A DNA stretch of 64,000 bases from positions 1 through 64,000 of the forward strand of contig JAYKKM010000041.1 of NCBI GenBank assembly GCA_035772405.1, written 5' to 3'. A program made the translations under genes and the position numbers. Positions 14,794 to 23,367 of the stretch are shown here, one piece after another. The stretch is from Chrysogorgia sp. JL179-B06 (lineage: Eukaryota; Cnidaria; Anthozoa; Scleralcyonacea; Chrysogorgiidae). Numbering within the stretch: the stretch's first letter is position 1; each line of letters starts with the position of its first letter. The notes under the pieces were generated by a model, which was not told the origin of the DNA, searched no databases, and was given only the letters and a program-made list of their open reading frames with translations.

Positions 14794-14991
14794 GATATGT
14801 TGTTGTTGATATGTTGTAGCTGATGTAGTTGTTGTTGTCGTTGCTGCTGCTGTTGCTATTGTTGCTGTTGTTGCTATTGTTGATGCTGTTGCTGCTGCTG
14901 TTGTTGCTGCTGCTGCTGCTGTTGTTGTTGCTGCTGGTGTTGTTGCTGGTGTTGTTGTTGGTGGTGTTGTTGGTGTTGTTGGTGTTGTTGG

Positions 14992-15050
<59 letters not shown>

Positions 15051-17446
15051 TTGTTGTTGTTGTCGTTGTCGTCGTTGTTGTCGTCGTCGTCGTCGGTGGT
15101 GGTGGTGTTGCTGTTGTTGGTGTTGTTGCTGTCGTTGCTATTTTAATTGTTCTTACAGTTTCTCATTATTCTACTTTCAGGAAGCCTATCATAACTGTGA
15201 TTTTGAACCATTTACAACATTGCGACGATGATGTGCGAAAGGTAAATGAAACCTTACATAAACCTTACATAGCCACCATGGTAAATGCTTGGTGTATTGT
15301 CGAGATAGTGTGTAGGAGGTTGAATGTTTCGAGCGAAGGCCGAAAGTGAAAAACTCGAAACGTTAGACCTGCTACACACCATTTCAGAGTACAGAGCACA
15401 CCAACCTGTATTATTTCATGATTGAGTAGGTTTTCGTTGATGTACTGCGGGATGTATATAGCATACAGCCCTATGAATACTAATTAGATAAGAAATGAAG
15501 AAAAAACTAGGAAAATCTTTGTCCAAGGTGGAAAAGATAGACAAAAGTTTGTTGGATATTGCTCCTCAATCAGGAAATAAGTCAGTTAATTACCTCAACG
15601 TTGAGATGTATGTGATATACAGTCCTCGTGGTTGTATATAGCATACATCCCTCGTTCTGGGTAATTGACTCTTACTTTCTACACTGTATCTTCTCTTTAC
15701 CCCAAACTTTACATTCACTATACGTCAGTGTATATATACGATTAAGTCGTTACTTTCATTAATTATTATTCACCAGGCCTCAAGTTACATCGTTGGTAAC
15801 GCTGCATTTCACGGTGATACCTTGTATACTACGCTGACACCAAGTATACCACTGTTGGTTAAACTTTTATCAGATCCACTACTCCGGACTCGATCAAATG
15901 CTGCAGGTTGGTTGCCTCTTGTTGGTTGCCTGGACATTTTAAACTTTCATAGTTTTACACTTTAAGTCCTAACAATATCAATATATAAATTCTCCTTATT
16001 GGTCTCCTAACATTTCTTATAGTTCTAGTTCGGAGAAGTTGTTTTAAAAACATGTCTGTTTATCTTTGGTGATCATTTCCATTGATATTATTAAAGTGTC
16101 TATCTCACGTTTGGGAATTTTCCATATTCGTAATATTTTGGTCTTCCTGAGCAAAATCATAATATATATTGTCAGCCGAAAATTTCATCTTCATGGAGTT
16201 TTTCGCTGTCAAAGTCATGGATGTGATGTCACAAGAGACATTTCAAACCAGTTTTCTTTTGTTACTTGCCACAAAAATGCCTCTTGTGACATCACATCCG
16301 ATAACTTTAACAGCAAAGAAGTCCATGAAGATGACATTTTCGGCTGACAAGATATATTATGATTTTGCTCAAGAAGATCCAAATATTACGAATATGTAAA
16401 ATCCCCAAACGTGAGATAGGCACTTTAAGTAAATCGAAATACTTGGCTAGTAATAATACGTGCAACATTGCGAGCAACTTAAAACGCAATATTGCTGTGA
16501 GATAAGTTGCAGGTACTTTTTGCTTGGTTACTCCTTGAGGCCCATTTACACAGGCGATTTTTCTCTTTTTAACACATGCGATCGAATGGATTGTCATACG
16601 AATGACGTTCAATACTTTAGCGAGTCATCCACTATATCGCATACGTCAGGGTCAGAAAAATCGCTAGAGAGTGCGTTAATTATGATTTCATTCATTCTTA
16701 GGTGGTTTAGGCAACCTAGTGCGCCATTCACCAGTACTTTGCACAAAACTTCTCGAGGCCCACGTTGCTGAAAGGTATGCCGTAGAAAGCGTCCTGTACT
16801 TTGTAGGTATAGTATTAAAATAATATGTATAACTTTTGTCCTCATGGTCAGCTAACCTGGATTGTTTCTCTTAGTTTACTCGATGTCGCATGTAACGATG
16901 CAAGTTCTGAAGTGAGAGAAGTAGCGCTCATCTCTTTGAGACTCTTGTGTCGAAACCCTCGATGTCGTGAGGTTAGTAGTTGTATATAGCCATACCTCAG
17001 ACCTAGCCTGCAATGTAGGCTCTTCAAACCCCTCCCCCAAGAGCCTACAGGCTACCTCCACTGATTTCTAAATAAAGACTGGATCGAGCAGTCTCTGTCG
17101 CCCAACAAGATGGCCGCCACGAGCTACTTCCGGCTTCATTTTCTGAACAATAGTTGCTCGATACAGTCTTTATATCACACTCGGTTAATACGGTAAGCCT
17201 TTATTTCATAATCATAAAATGATTTCATTTCTGTAGAAACTTGTTTCTCTGAAAATCCAACAACGACTTCAAGGCGTTCTAGAAAATGCACGCCAGTCAG
17301 CTACCAGTTTCCATAGCAACAGCCTCCCATCGACACCAGGATCAACTTTGACAACCGATAGCAATGTGTCAGAACACTGTGTTCGTCTGCTAAAGAAACT
17401 TAAGACACGTTCTAGATTTACAGATGAGTATCGGGTTTTAAAATGA
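749..17446 (+). CDS. STK36: STK36/Fused serine-threonine kinase homolog, C-terminal ~1055 residues (24 exons; kinase domain off the left edge)
   Basis: All 24 exons join in a continuous frame, with GT-AG junctions, from 749 to a TGA at 17444-17446. They encode about 1055 residues. Human STK36 is about 1315 aa with a kinase domain of roughly 250 residues, so the missing part matches the kinase domain, expected upstream of position 1. Family signatures include DSDEEW near 2309, a WDGLWF block at about 11280, and C-terminal ARM-like repeats (MIGNLLKQS with FYPAL; SSYIVGNAAFHG; GGLGNLVRHSP; EVREVALISLRLL). STK36/Fused is known for roles in Hedgehog signalling and in assembly of the central pair of motile cilia. 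The first residues in the window are a Lys/Glu-rich linker. Introns range from about 80 bp to 3 kb, and the large ones are filled by repeats. It is tail to tail with EMG1. Identification is by recognition of the family, not by database search. Confidence 0.93.
1370..2100. repeat. Degenerate TGG/TGA/TGT-rich low-complexity intron sequence
   Basis: The + strand is strongly G/T-biased, with recurring GTGGTG, GATGGTG and TTGTTGTTGGTGG blocks. It fills most of the intron between STK36 exons 2 and 3. Confidence 0.75.
2141..2291 (+). repeat. 20-bp tandem repeat, seven copies
   Basis: The unit ACAGTGTTGTATTTTATCAT is repeated seven times almost without change (2141-2280) plus a partial copy. It ends 11 bp before the acceptor of STK36 exon 3 at 2303. 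Each unit boundary reads TTTTATCATACAG, which looks like a 3' splice site. Confidence 0.95.
3110..3322. repeat. Fold-back element (family A; relatives at 54415 and 57985)
   Basis: The left arm around 3155-3218 and the right arm around 3258-3321 are inverted copies: TGTGAAGTTGATCGTCCAGG against CCTGGACGATCAACTTCACA. The central part contains GACGTTTTGACGGCC-like sequence. Related palindromes sit in the HIP1-PELO gap and in a PELO intron. Confidence 0.85.
3340..3680. repeat. tRNA-derived SINE halves in inverted orientation
   Basis: Near 3595 the + strand reads TAGCTCAATGGTTAGAG (A-box-like), then GGTTGCGGGTTCGAG (B-box-like). A reverse-complement copy of the same head lies around 3424-3480. 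No complete tRNA cloverleaf is formed. A related composite is at 46590-46910. Confidence 0.7.
3790..3975. repeat. Inverted SINE pair
   Basis: The left half is reverse orientation (ATACATGGACGATCGTCAAG, then GAATCGAACCTGTAACC) and the right half is forward (GATTCCTGTCCGAGA, then GATCGTTCATGTATTGTCTG). The tail sequence ATGTATCGTCTGTCT marks this SINE family throughout the window. Confidence 0.7.
4243..4343. repeat. Near-perfect hairpin with a GC-rich apex
   Basis: Arms of about 40 bp (ACTCGAACTCGCGTTTTATC and its complement) surround the apex GCGAGCGCGCAGCGCGACC. Hairpins of the same design are at 22838-22900, 45596-45690 and 54025-54115. Confidence 0.85.
4650..4715 (+). repeat. SINE fragment (tRNA-like head)
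   Basis: CCGTAGCTCAATTGTTAGAG followed by AATCAGAAGGTTACGGGTT. It has A-box and B-box-like parts but no tRNA fold. It lies just upstream of STK36 exon 6. Confidence 0.6.
4880..5755 (+). repeat. CAT trinucleotide array (STK36 intron 6)
   Basis: It is dominated by CAT, CAC and CGT triplets on + and starts about 30 bp after the exon 6 donor. A ~57-bp higher-order unit (ATCACATCATCAATCATCAT with TCATAATAAT) recurs between about 5340 and 5735. Poly-Ile/Asp/Met ORFs on both strands are artefacts. Confidence 0.95.
6100..6280. repeat. CTAGA-type short tandem repeat, left block
   Basis: Units of ACTAGAGGCTAG with variation. The same repeat resumes for a few units at 7070-7092 and again at 8270-8862, so the 17-bp array and neighbouring DNA appear to sit inside one older array. 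Confidence 0.85.
6457..6797 (+). repeat. Direct repeat pair of about 75 bp
   Basis: GATGGCAAGAAATCGCAGAT and the following ~55 bases occur at about 6460-6533 and again, nearly identical, at about 6724-6797, separated by about 190 bp. Confidence 0.85.
7090..8085. repeat. 17-bp minisatellite with an orientation switch
   Basis: The unit ATGTATCACCGGTCARA repeats about 52 times from 7094 to 7980. At about 7983 (GTATATGACCGG) the array switches to the reverse complement for about six units to 8084. Every unit holds the palindrome ACCGGT. Because 17 is not a multiple of 3 and the unit has no stop, all three + frames stay open (up to 283 codons), giving a 17-residue peptide repeat that is not a real protein. 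Confidence 0.95.
8270..8862. repeat. CTAGA-type short tandem repeat, right block
   Basis: ACTAGAGACTAG and GCTAGACTAGAGG units with occasional TATAGACTAGCGG variants. It ends about 110 bp before STK36 exon 8. Confidence 0.9.
9465..9953 (+). repeat. CAT/CAC trinucleotide array (STK36 intron 8)
   Basis: Nearly uninterrupted CAY triplets on +. It runs to within about 60 bp of exon 9 (10014). The poly-His ORFs over it are artefacts. Confidence 0.95.
10253..10750. repeat. Fold-back MITE with ~125-bp arms
   Basis: The left arm TTAAAGGGATACTGCAGCC...GATATGGCTAGTTGAAG mirrors the right arm CTTCAACTAGCCATATC...GGAGTATCCCTT. It fills the intron between STK36 exons 9 and 10 and ends 50 bp before exon 10. 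Confidence 0.9.
10959..11190. repeat. Fold-back MITE with ~85-bp arms
   Basis: TAAGCCAGTTCGTATGTCGA is mirrored by TCGACATTACGAACTGGCTTA, and the inner arms (AAAACTTATTTCAATTCATA) also pair. The right end lies 26 bp before STK36 exon 11. Confidence 0.9.
11625..12187 (+). repeat. CAT/CAC trinucleotide array (STK36 intron 12)
   Basis: CAY triplets with scattered CGT and CAG. It is bounded on the left by the true exon 12 end and on the right by a duplicate of that end. Confidence 0.95.
12188..12246 (+). pseudogene. Duplicate of the 3' end of STK36 exon 12 with its donor
   Basis: 59 bp match 11522-11580 at 54 positions, covering 39 coding bases plus the GTAAGCTGAAAGGG donor and intron start. 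All five differences are transitions. In the exon frame it reads LTLLEFVCKLFAK against LTLLEFTCKLFAK: three codons differ silently, and the single amino-acid change needed two substitutions. No acceptor in the right phase is seen before it. Confidence 0.75.
12264..12330 (+). repeat. (GTCT)n microsatellite
   Basis: About 16 tandem GTCT units, between the duplicated exon end and STK36 exon 13. Confidence 0.97.
12665..12830 (-). repeat. SINE copy, reverse orientation
   Basis: GTAGACAGACGATACATGGA, then GAATCGAACCTGTAACCTTC, then TAACCATTGAGCTAACGAG: tail, B-box and A-box of the recurrent tRNA-derived SINE on the - strand. Confidence 0.75.
12851..13030. repeat. Fold-back element with hammerhead-like core
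   Basis: ATATCTAAAAAGGTTGG is mirrored by CCAACCTTTTTAGATAT. The + strand right arm contains CTGACGA (12953-12959), AGGC, loop, GCTT, GAAAC (12973-12977). Confidence 0.8.
13373..13425 (+). repeat. Short SINE fragment
   Basis: CCGTAGCTCAGAGCACTGC followed by GGGTCAATTCCACC; a tRNA-like head, degraded. Confidence 0.4.
13800..14147. repeat. Palindromic MITE, family B (copy 1, divergent)
   Basis: GTTAAAGTGCCTATATCACC at the left is mirrored by GTGATATAGGCACTTTAATG at the right. Inner arms include TTTCATCTTCATGGACTTTT. Four closer copies are at 16091, 18639, 36672 and 47366. Confidence 0.9.
14155..14275 (+). repeat. CCTTA/CCTCA pentamer-like array
   Basis: Tandem TTACC and TCACC units, just downstream of the MITE and ending 14 bp before STK36 exon 18. 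It does not match a telomere repeat. Confidence 0.85.
14698..15142 (+). repeat. (GTT)n array with GCT/GGT variants
   Basis: Long runs of TTG triplets, with an atypical CGT-rich patch near 15080. It fills the intron between STK36 exons 19 and 20. Confidence 0.95.
15291..15408. repeat. Fold-back element with GAAACGTTAGAC motif
   Basis: GGTGTATTGTCGAGATAGTG is mirrored by ACACACCATTTCAGAGTACA-type sequence. GTTTCGAGCGAAGGCCG and CTCGAAACGTTAGAC occur in opposite arms. Confidence 0.65.
16091..16428. repeat. Palindromic MITE, family B (copy 2)
   Basis: The left end TTAAAGTGTCTATCTCACG is mirrored by CGTGAGATAGGCACTTTAA. The arms hold CATATTCGTAATATTTTGG and TTTCATCTTCATGGAGTTTT, and the centre is GACATCACA palindromic. 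It lies in the STK36 intron between exons 21 and 22. Confidence 0.93.
16535..16680. repeat. Short fold-back element
   Basis: CAGGCGATTTTTCTC is mirrored by GAAAAATCGCTAGAGAG, with GCGATCGAATGG near ATATCGCATACG. It lies directly before STK36 exon 22. Confidence 0.55.
17068..17175. repeat. Small fold-back element containing YY1- and ETS-like sites
   Basis: AATAAAGACTGGATCGAGCA is mirrored by TGCTCGATACAGTCTTTAT. Between them are AACAAGATGGCCGCCACG (YY1-like) and TACTTCCGGC (ETS-like). Confidence 0.6.
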
Positions 17447-17609
17447 CATCTGGCTTAAATAGAAGTTAAGCAGCCGCGCGCAATTTTCACAAAAATTGTA
17501 AAGAGAGGCCGCCAATACGCGCAATTGAAAACGCCAAAACGATTTACGTTCCATAAAATGTGTTCGGAAGAATTCGTAAAACAGGGCGTGGATATTTCAC
17601 TTTAATAAT

Positions 17610-17730
17610 TTAACATTTCATGTAATATATGATAGACGAGCAAGAGTGTTTCATCAGGATATCCAAACAAACTTCGAGGTGTTTGGATATATTGATGAAA
17701 CACTCTTCCTCGTGTTTCATATTACATCTC
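17610..17730. repeat. Imperfect palindrome downstream of STK36
   Basis: AAGAGTGTTTCATCAGGATA and ATATTGATGAAACACTCTT are inverted copies, with GTTTGGATATA inside. The 160 bases before it after the STK36 stop show no clear AATAAA or other feature. Confidence 0.7.
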
Positions 17731-17995
17731 AAACAAATCAGTATTTTAAGAGAAAATCGAGGTGAAAGTTATCTTAATTTATGTAATTTCTTCCTCCGAT
17801 ATCCAAACCTCCGTCTAGGTGCTGATTTCCTTTCGACTCAGGAATTATTAATGATTTGAGATTCATAGATGAAAGGCATTCGCATGAAATGTGTAGATCT
17901 CCCAACATGCACAATTTCTGCAGCTTTTGCCTTCTCCAGGCTACGTAATTGGGTACCAGGTGAATGTTTATACCGTTATGCAGATATCCGTCCAA

Positions 17996-18478
17996 GTTTA
18001 AAGTGCCCATAACCTCAAAATGTTTTATTGTCTTGTTTGGAAGAACTTTTAAAATGATAAAGTAACTTCTTTTGAAGATTTTCGTTTCTTTGCTTTCTTT
18101 TTGAGATATATCAGTTTGTTTGATATGCAAATGTCTGGAATTTCGTCACACATGCATAATGACTTATTGGAGAAATGTGTATATCTCTTTCATTCTCGAA
18201 CGAAATCCTTTAAAATCAAGAAGTTTGGTGTTGTGGGAGAAACGCACACACGTGTTATTCACACTTTAGTGTTTTTATTTCGTGAACGCAAAGATATATA
18301 ACATTCTCTGATAACTCATTCTGCATGTGTGACGAAATTCCAGACATTTGCATATCAAACAAACTGATATATCTAAAAAAGAAAGCGAAGAAGTGAAAAT
18401 CTTCAAAAGAAGTTACTTTATCATTTTAAAAGTTCTTCCAAATAAGACAATAAAACATTTTGAGGTTAGGGGCACTAA
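17996..18478. repeat. Large fold-back element, family C (second copy at 33388)
   Basis: The left arm TAAAGTGCCCATAACCTCAA...CTTCTTTTGAAGATTTTCG and the right arm CGAAGAAGTGAAAATCTTCA...TTTTGAGGTTAGGGGCACT are inverted. Inner arms include TTTGATATGCAAATGTCTGG. Confidence 0.9.
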
Positions 18479-18638
18479 AGATATTTAGTTTTAAATAAAA
18501 GTGCGAGGCTATTCAGTTTTAGTATAATTTATTTAAATCAAACTGCAGTTCTTGTAATATTTGTACATATAAAATGTAAACACAAACTAAAAGACCAAAA
18601 TTACATTGACTATTTCTTAGTACAGTTTCCAGTTTTTC

Positions 18639-18968
18639 TTAAAGTGGCTCGTTTGGGGATTTTACATATTCGTAATATTTGGGTCTTCCTGAGCAAAATC
18701 ATAATATATCTTATCAGCTGAAAATTTCATCTTCATGGACTTTTTTGCTGTTAAAGTTATCGGATGAGATGTCACAAGAGGCATTTTTGTGGCAAGTAAC
18801 AAAAGAAAACTGGTTTGAAATGCCTCTTGTGACATCACATCCAGTAACTTTGACAGCGAAAACTCCATGAAGATGAAATGTTTGGCTGACAATATATATT
18901 ATGATTTTGCTCAGGAAGACCCAGATATTACGGATATGTAAAATCCCCAAACGTGAGATAGACACTTA
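18639..18968. repeat. Palindromic MITE, family B (copy 3), 3' of EMG1
   Basis: Ends: CTTAAAGTGGCTCGTTTGGG and AAACGTGAGATAGACACTTA. The right end is 12 bp from the EMG1 stop, so the EMG1 3' UTR must run into it. The 150 bases before it (18480-18638) show nothing recognisable. Confidence 0.92.
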
Positions 18969-18980
18969 GGGAGACATTGT

Positions 18981-21900
18981 TTACACCACTTCCCAAACTT
19001 CTTCAAATGAACTGCATATCTTGGCACAAGTTAGAGCAGCAGATAGTGGGTAATTACTGATTGAGAAACTTTCTTCTGTGTAGTCAACTTCAACCTGAAA
19101 GAATTTAAATTTAAGAGTTCATTTCACAGATATAGGATTACATTAAGCCTCAGAGTATCAACAGTAACAACCCTTTAAGCCCAGGATCAGCACGCAAATT
19201 CTCCTTATTGGTCTCCTAACATTTCCTATAGTACTAGTTGGGAGAAGTTGTTTGAAAAACATGTCAGTTTATCTTTGCTGATCATTTCCTGTATTCTCAT
19301 TACCTCTATACTTGGTTAACCATTGATATTATTAGGAGAAGTTAGAATAAATACCTTCCCATGAGCCATTGCACCAATAACTACCACAACTGGACCATCG
19401 TTTGGGACAAGGTCAGTCATTTTAACAATTTTGGTTGAACTGAATGATGTTCCTGTTAAGTGGAAATAAATATAAAATAATGTTCCTCCTAATACAGTGC
19501 ATACGTTAATTTAATATATATAGTACAGTGCTGCATAAGCAGCAAGCCTGGAAAGAATTATTTTCGCTGTACCTGTCAGAATGACCAGCACAAATGAATT
19601 TGTAACGGACATACAAAAATTTGTACCTGTCACGGTTAGTGTAACATCTCAAAACTTAGCGTAACGCTTCTAAACCTAACGCAATGTCTCCAAACTTAGC
19701 GTAACGTCTCATAACTTAGCGCAACGTCTCATAACTTAGCGTAACGTCTCCAAACTTAGCGTAACGTCTCATAACTTAGCGCAACGTCTCATAACTTAGC
19801 GTAACGTCTCCAAACTTAGCGCAATGTCTACAAACTTAGCGCAACGTCTACAAACTTAGCGCAACGTCTCATAACTTAGCGCAATGTCTCCAAAGCTTAA
19901 TGTCTCCAAACTTAGCGTTGAAATTGTACAACACAAAATCTAAAGCAGAGTCCATTCAACACAAAAATGTTTAACTTTCACAAAAAGTTCAGTTAATCTT
20001 CGGACAAGATTAGCATCGGACAAAATGACAGACAGAATTAATATTGTAAATGTCAAATCTCTAGAAATGGAAAATTTGTACGAAGAAAACACGAAGAAAA
20101 GAATTAAACTGCCAAAATGAACAAGTGAAACTGAAAACTGATATTATTTTCTTTCTTACCAATCTTTTTGCTGCCAGTAGGCAGATATTGTGTTACAGGA
20201 TTTTTTATAACTTTCAGCAACTTTTGTGGACCATTTGATGCATGGACACTCAACTTGTGCAGCAATTGCACTATAATGATAAATTACAGACATGTCATAC
20301 AATGAATTAATGAAATAAGTAATGGTGTTCAATTATAATTATGGATTAGCTTTGTTTAGTTAGTCTATTCTCTTCTGATGTCTTCATAAAAATGTAGTCT
20401 TGGTGCTTCTCCAGGTTATTGTGCACTTTATTTTCAATCGAACCAGTACATCATTGTAACCTTTACTCCCAATCTGAGTCTTGGTAGCTCAATGGTTAGA
20501 ACATCTCAATGGTTAGAGCATCTCACTGGAAGGTCACAGGTTCAAGCCCAGCTATCTGCTACTTAGCGACATTTTCTGAGGATTTGAGCTTGACGAGCAT
20601 CCATGTATCGTCTGTCTAATTCAGTTGTTTTATTCAGCTATACATATACCTCTGATAAATATATTTGAAAATAAGCAAAACTTCTGCTAAGTTCTCAAGT
20701 GAACTGATTGAATGTAATTTAAAATACAGGAGACTTGAGTAGTTTAATCACATTAAGATAAGTGAGTAAAGTATTTACTAACCCATTAAACCACAAAATC
20801 TATCAAATGTCCTTGGTATCCTAGTATGTGGGTTAACCTCGATCAACACATTCGTCTCTGTGTGAATATAGATTTGCAATAAGCCAGCTTTGTTTAGTGG
20901 GCTGTCCAACAGCATAAGCAAACACTAATTAAGTAAAACTGAATATTAAAAAATAGAAAAGGAACAAGACTGGAGGACAATTTGGTGACACCGCTGTTTG
21001 TTGACCATCCAGGGTTCAACAGTATTAAGGTGGATTTCCATTCAGTGCTTTTTATCATTGTGATCGACTTCATTCAATAACTTTCTTTTGAATTGTGAGC
21101 CTTCGTCTGGAACGATTCAATTCAAAAAGAAAGCGCAAGATGGATCAACTTTTCAGGGAAAATTGTGTTTTATAAGCCCCCACCACCTTTTCAAGGAGGC
21201 CTTATAGCCACCAAGGCTGGGCGTCACCAAGCGGGCATCACCAAGCGGGGGACTGGGGTGTTCAAATCCCAATCCAATTTTCTTCAAAACCAATTTTGAA
21301 ATTCTTCTAAATCTGGCGAGAAACACTTGGAGGGAATGAGTGTTAGGTCCACATAATACTTTGGGATAGGTTTTCAGGCATGTTTGAGAATATAAAGCTT
21401 GTGACTTAGTTTTAGGGTTAGCACTACCAGAAACAACCATTAAATTATGTGGAGCACTTCTACTGACAACCAAGCTATTCTGTCTGGTTTCCAAGCCATT
21501 TTTGCCGAGTTGTAGCGATGTCTGTGACGATGTCATCATTTTTTCCCACCCACTTCTCCAGATCTGTTGGCCCTTGTACTACTATTCTATGCAAGGCTTG
21601 CAGACTGAATCCAGCTTTATCAAGTGGATTGTCTAGCACTAGCATGAAAAATAACACAATTCACAATATCTTTCAAACTACTTCTTCCTGTTAGATACCT
21701 GATGAGTTATGTCTGGTCTCACCGACCCAATGTCCCGGCCATTTTTTTTCAATATCCCTTTGTGGTGATCACAGTTCAGCAACTCAAAGTTTTTCCCATT
21801 CTGTTTAAAATAGTACCAATACATTTGTTAAATGACTCAATAAAATATCCCCTTGATTTACCTAGGAGATCATATGATATAGTCTGCATGTATAGAGTTG

Positions 21901-22246
21901 ATCAGTTGCTGACTGCTGATTGGAAGTCTTAATGAAAAACTGACAGTAAGAAGGCTACCAAGCTATATTATAAGGCCCTTCGTTTCACTCCCTCCGAAGT
22001 GCCTTCGTCAGACAGACCAAACGTTAGACGATAAATTATTATACCTCATTGTCCGATCAAACACGAAGGCAGACTCTAAGAACCTTTTAGAGCTATCGAT
22101 TTGGATATCACTTATTCTGTTTTTACCTTGACGGTCTCTAGTGATGCTTTTTCTAGTACAACAATCAAACGCTTTCCTGAATCTTTTTCCTTTAGTGTTT
22201 TCGGTACTTTCCGAGGTCGTTCGTAATCTTCATCACTTTCCGCCAT
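18981..22246 (-). CDS. EMG1: EMG1/NEP1 18S rRNA (pseudouridine N1)-methyltransferase, complete
   Basis: There are six exons on the - strand: 22246-22127, 21800-21699, 20924-20783, 20270-20160, 19452-19355, 19094-18981. They total 687 nt (228 aa), close to the human length of about 244. EMG1 is a SPOUT-family methyltransferase of the small-subunit processome, acting in the nucleolus on the hypermodified pseudouridine of 18S rRNA. Visible signatures in order: [17 protein letters not shown] at the end of exon 1; FELLNCD and VRPDITHQ in exon 2, the Asp matching human D86 mutated in Bowen-Conradi syndrome; [15 protein letters not shown] and [17 protein letters not shown] in exon 3; HKLSVHA in exon 4; [10 protein letters not shown] across exons 5/6; [15 protein letters not shown] near the stop. 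The start ATG sits in AATATGGCGG. The stop lies just beyond a MITE (18639-18968). The large intron 2 holds a decayed duplicate of exon 3. Confidence 0.96.
19637..19916. repeat. ~20-bp minisatellite (EMG1 intron 4)
   Basis: Units like AACTTAGCGTAACGTCTCCA repeat about 13 times with variation. The consensus is close to the array at 30250-30640. Confidence 0.95.
20470..20625 (+). repeat. SINE copy with duplicated head
   Basis: TTGGTAGCTCAATGGTTAGA occurs, and CTCAATGGTTAGAGCATCTC repeats the head once more. GGTCACAGGTTCAAGCCC (B-box-like) and GCATCCATGTATCGTCTGTC (family tail) follow. EMG1 intron 3. Confidence 0.75.
21000..21560. other. EMG1 intron 2 sequence without a recognised gene
   Basis: A 128-codon - strand ORF (21153-21539) shows no family signature. 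A partly palindromic segment (TAACTTTCTTTTGAATTGTG and ATTCAATTCAAAAAGAAAG) lies at about 21070-21135. Confidence 0.4.
21598..21657 (-). pseudogene. Decayed duplicate of EMG1 exon 3 inside EMG1 intron 2
   Basis: The - strand translation reads [19 protein letters not shown]. This parallels the true exon 3 start [17 protein letters not shown], and nucleotides are also similar across the junction: GAATTG-TGTTAT here against AATTAG-TGTTTG at the real acceptor. The AG of the splice acceptor has become TG, so it should not splice. Similarity fades after the Gln. Confidence 0.45.
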
Positions 22247-22300
22247 ATTGGATAACCATACTAACCAATCACAAGTTAGTTCTCAGTCCCCAGGTAATTT
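22247..22300 (-). promoter_or_regulatory. Probable EMG1 proximal promoter (CCAAT box and YY1-like start context)
   Basis: Read on the - strand, TGATTGGTTAG lies about 20 bp upstream of the ATG: an inverted CCAAT box, ACCAATC at 22264-22270 on +. The ATG itself sits in CCAATATGGCGGAAAG, which resembles the AANATGGCGGC YY1 element found at many housekeeping transcription starts. This is inferred from motifs only. Confidence 0.35.
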
Positions 22301-22349
22301 CTCAAAAGATGGTGTGAAGATATGTATTTATTTTATTTTATTTTATTTT

Positions 22350-22850
22350 ACAAGCTTTGCCAAAAAGGTGGCAGGGATGTCCCACAGAGCTTGTTGCTCC
22401 ATTACGGGGTCCCTATGATATAAAATTAAATCACTGAACAGATAACATGGTTAACTTCTAAACTAAGACATAAACTAACAGCACATTTTAACAAGCAAAC
22501 TAGATAGGGGACGACATGAGTGACATTTTACACAGACTGTTTTAAAAGTTTGCGGAATTTCTACATCGTATACGTGTTCGGTGGCATGTTGATAGTATTT
22601 TAACAATTCAGATTTGAATTGGCCTATAGAGAGATTAGGATATCGTAAATATGATGGCAATGAATTGAAAATTCTTGGTGCCCTACAATAGAAGCTATTC
22701 TGGAAAGTTAGAGTGTTTACTTTAGGAATATTTAAATTAATTGTATTTGTTTTATCTGTTCGCCTGGTTACACGACTGGAAGATTTGACGGAGATGTAAG
22801 GATCATTTGAAGCAAATATTTTATCTTCGAGTGGTGAAAACAATATTTTA
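22350..22850 (-). mobile_element. 3' end of a non-LTR retrotransposon (LINE), truncated
   Basis: A 122-codon - strand ORF (22843-22475) carries the typical C-terminal end of LINE ORF2: FYCRAPRIFNSLPSYL, then YDVEIPQTFKTVCVKCHSC. A (TTTTA)n run at 22328-22347 marks the 3' side of the element. It sits between the divergent EMG1 and HIP1 starts. Related ends are at 32470, 34130 and 40455. Confidence 0.7.
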
Positions 22851-22900
22851 CGAATGAGCGTAGCGAATGAATAAAATATTGTTTTTACCCGAAAAGATAA
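22838..22900. repeat. Hairpin with GAGCGTAGCGAATG apex
   Basis: ACAATATTTTACGAAT and ATTTCGT-like mirror AATAAAATATTGT flank a GAGCGTAGCG apex. It belongs with the other hairpins whose apex reads GNGCGNAGC. Confidence 0.7.
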
Positions 22901-23367
22901 AATTCATATCTTCAGGCCACCTTGTAATTTTCTTTTTATTATAAGATTCATTGCAAAAGGTGGGAAAATGTTTAATCACGTGATCGATATCTTCACCAGA
23001 ATCACCAGTGAGGCATATGGAAAATATGTCACTGCATATTTCTTAGTAAAACACTCCCATCTATATAATAAGAGTACTTATGTTCATGGCAGATGTTTCG
23101 GACGGTTAGAGTATAGCCCCCCACCTATACTTACTAGAATTTACAGTAATAATTGCAAATTAGTTATAAATTCCCAACACGAATCCGAACCCCCCGCCTT
23201 GACTAACCCAATGGGGGGCCTCCTGTGCTTTGTCCATAGGGTCAATGTGGGTTGGGAGAATTGATTGATGATCAAAGTTATTCTAATATTTACAAGTTGT
23301 TGAAAATATTGGCTGACATCTTCTATCTTGTCGTTTGGTAGTATTAAGGACAATTCAATAACAAAAC
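22901..23367. other. HIP1 5' flank
   Basis: No gene is seen. This stretch should hold the HIP1 promoter and 5' UTR, but no TATA or CpG-rich block stands out. The small ORFs here lack family signatures. Confidence 0.4.

Larger units (their letters stand above)
14290..17446 (+). other. STK36: STK36 exons 18-24 (C-terminal ARM-like repeats)
   Basis: Exons: 14290-14431, 14558-14678, 15181-15241, 15777-15906, 16702-16774, 16875-16971, 17237-17446. This is the best conserved part. Successive ARM-like repeats carry CGMIGNLLKQS, ASSYIVGNAAFHG, NAAGGLGNLVRHSP and SSEVREVALISLRLL. They are followed by a Ser/Thr-rich tail (SLPSTPGSTLTTDS) and a terminal amphipathic stretch (EHCVRLLKKLK). The stop is TGA at 17444-17446. 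Confidence 0.93.

Noticed and set aside
20470..20560. tRNA gene
   Set aside because: A-box and B-box-like sequences are present but there is no cloverleaf, and the same sequence with the same tail recurs as a SINE.
21153..21539. 128-codon ORF as an extra EMG1 exon or separate gene
   Set aside because: No similarity to any part of EMG1, no splice context, and EMG1 is complete without it.
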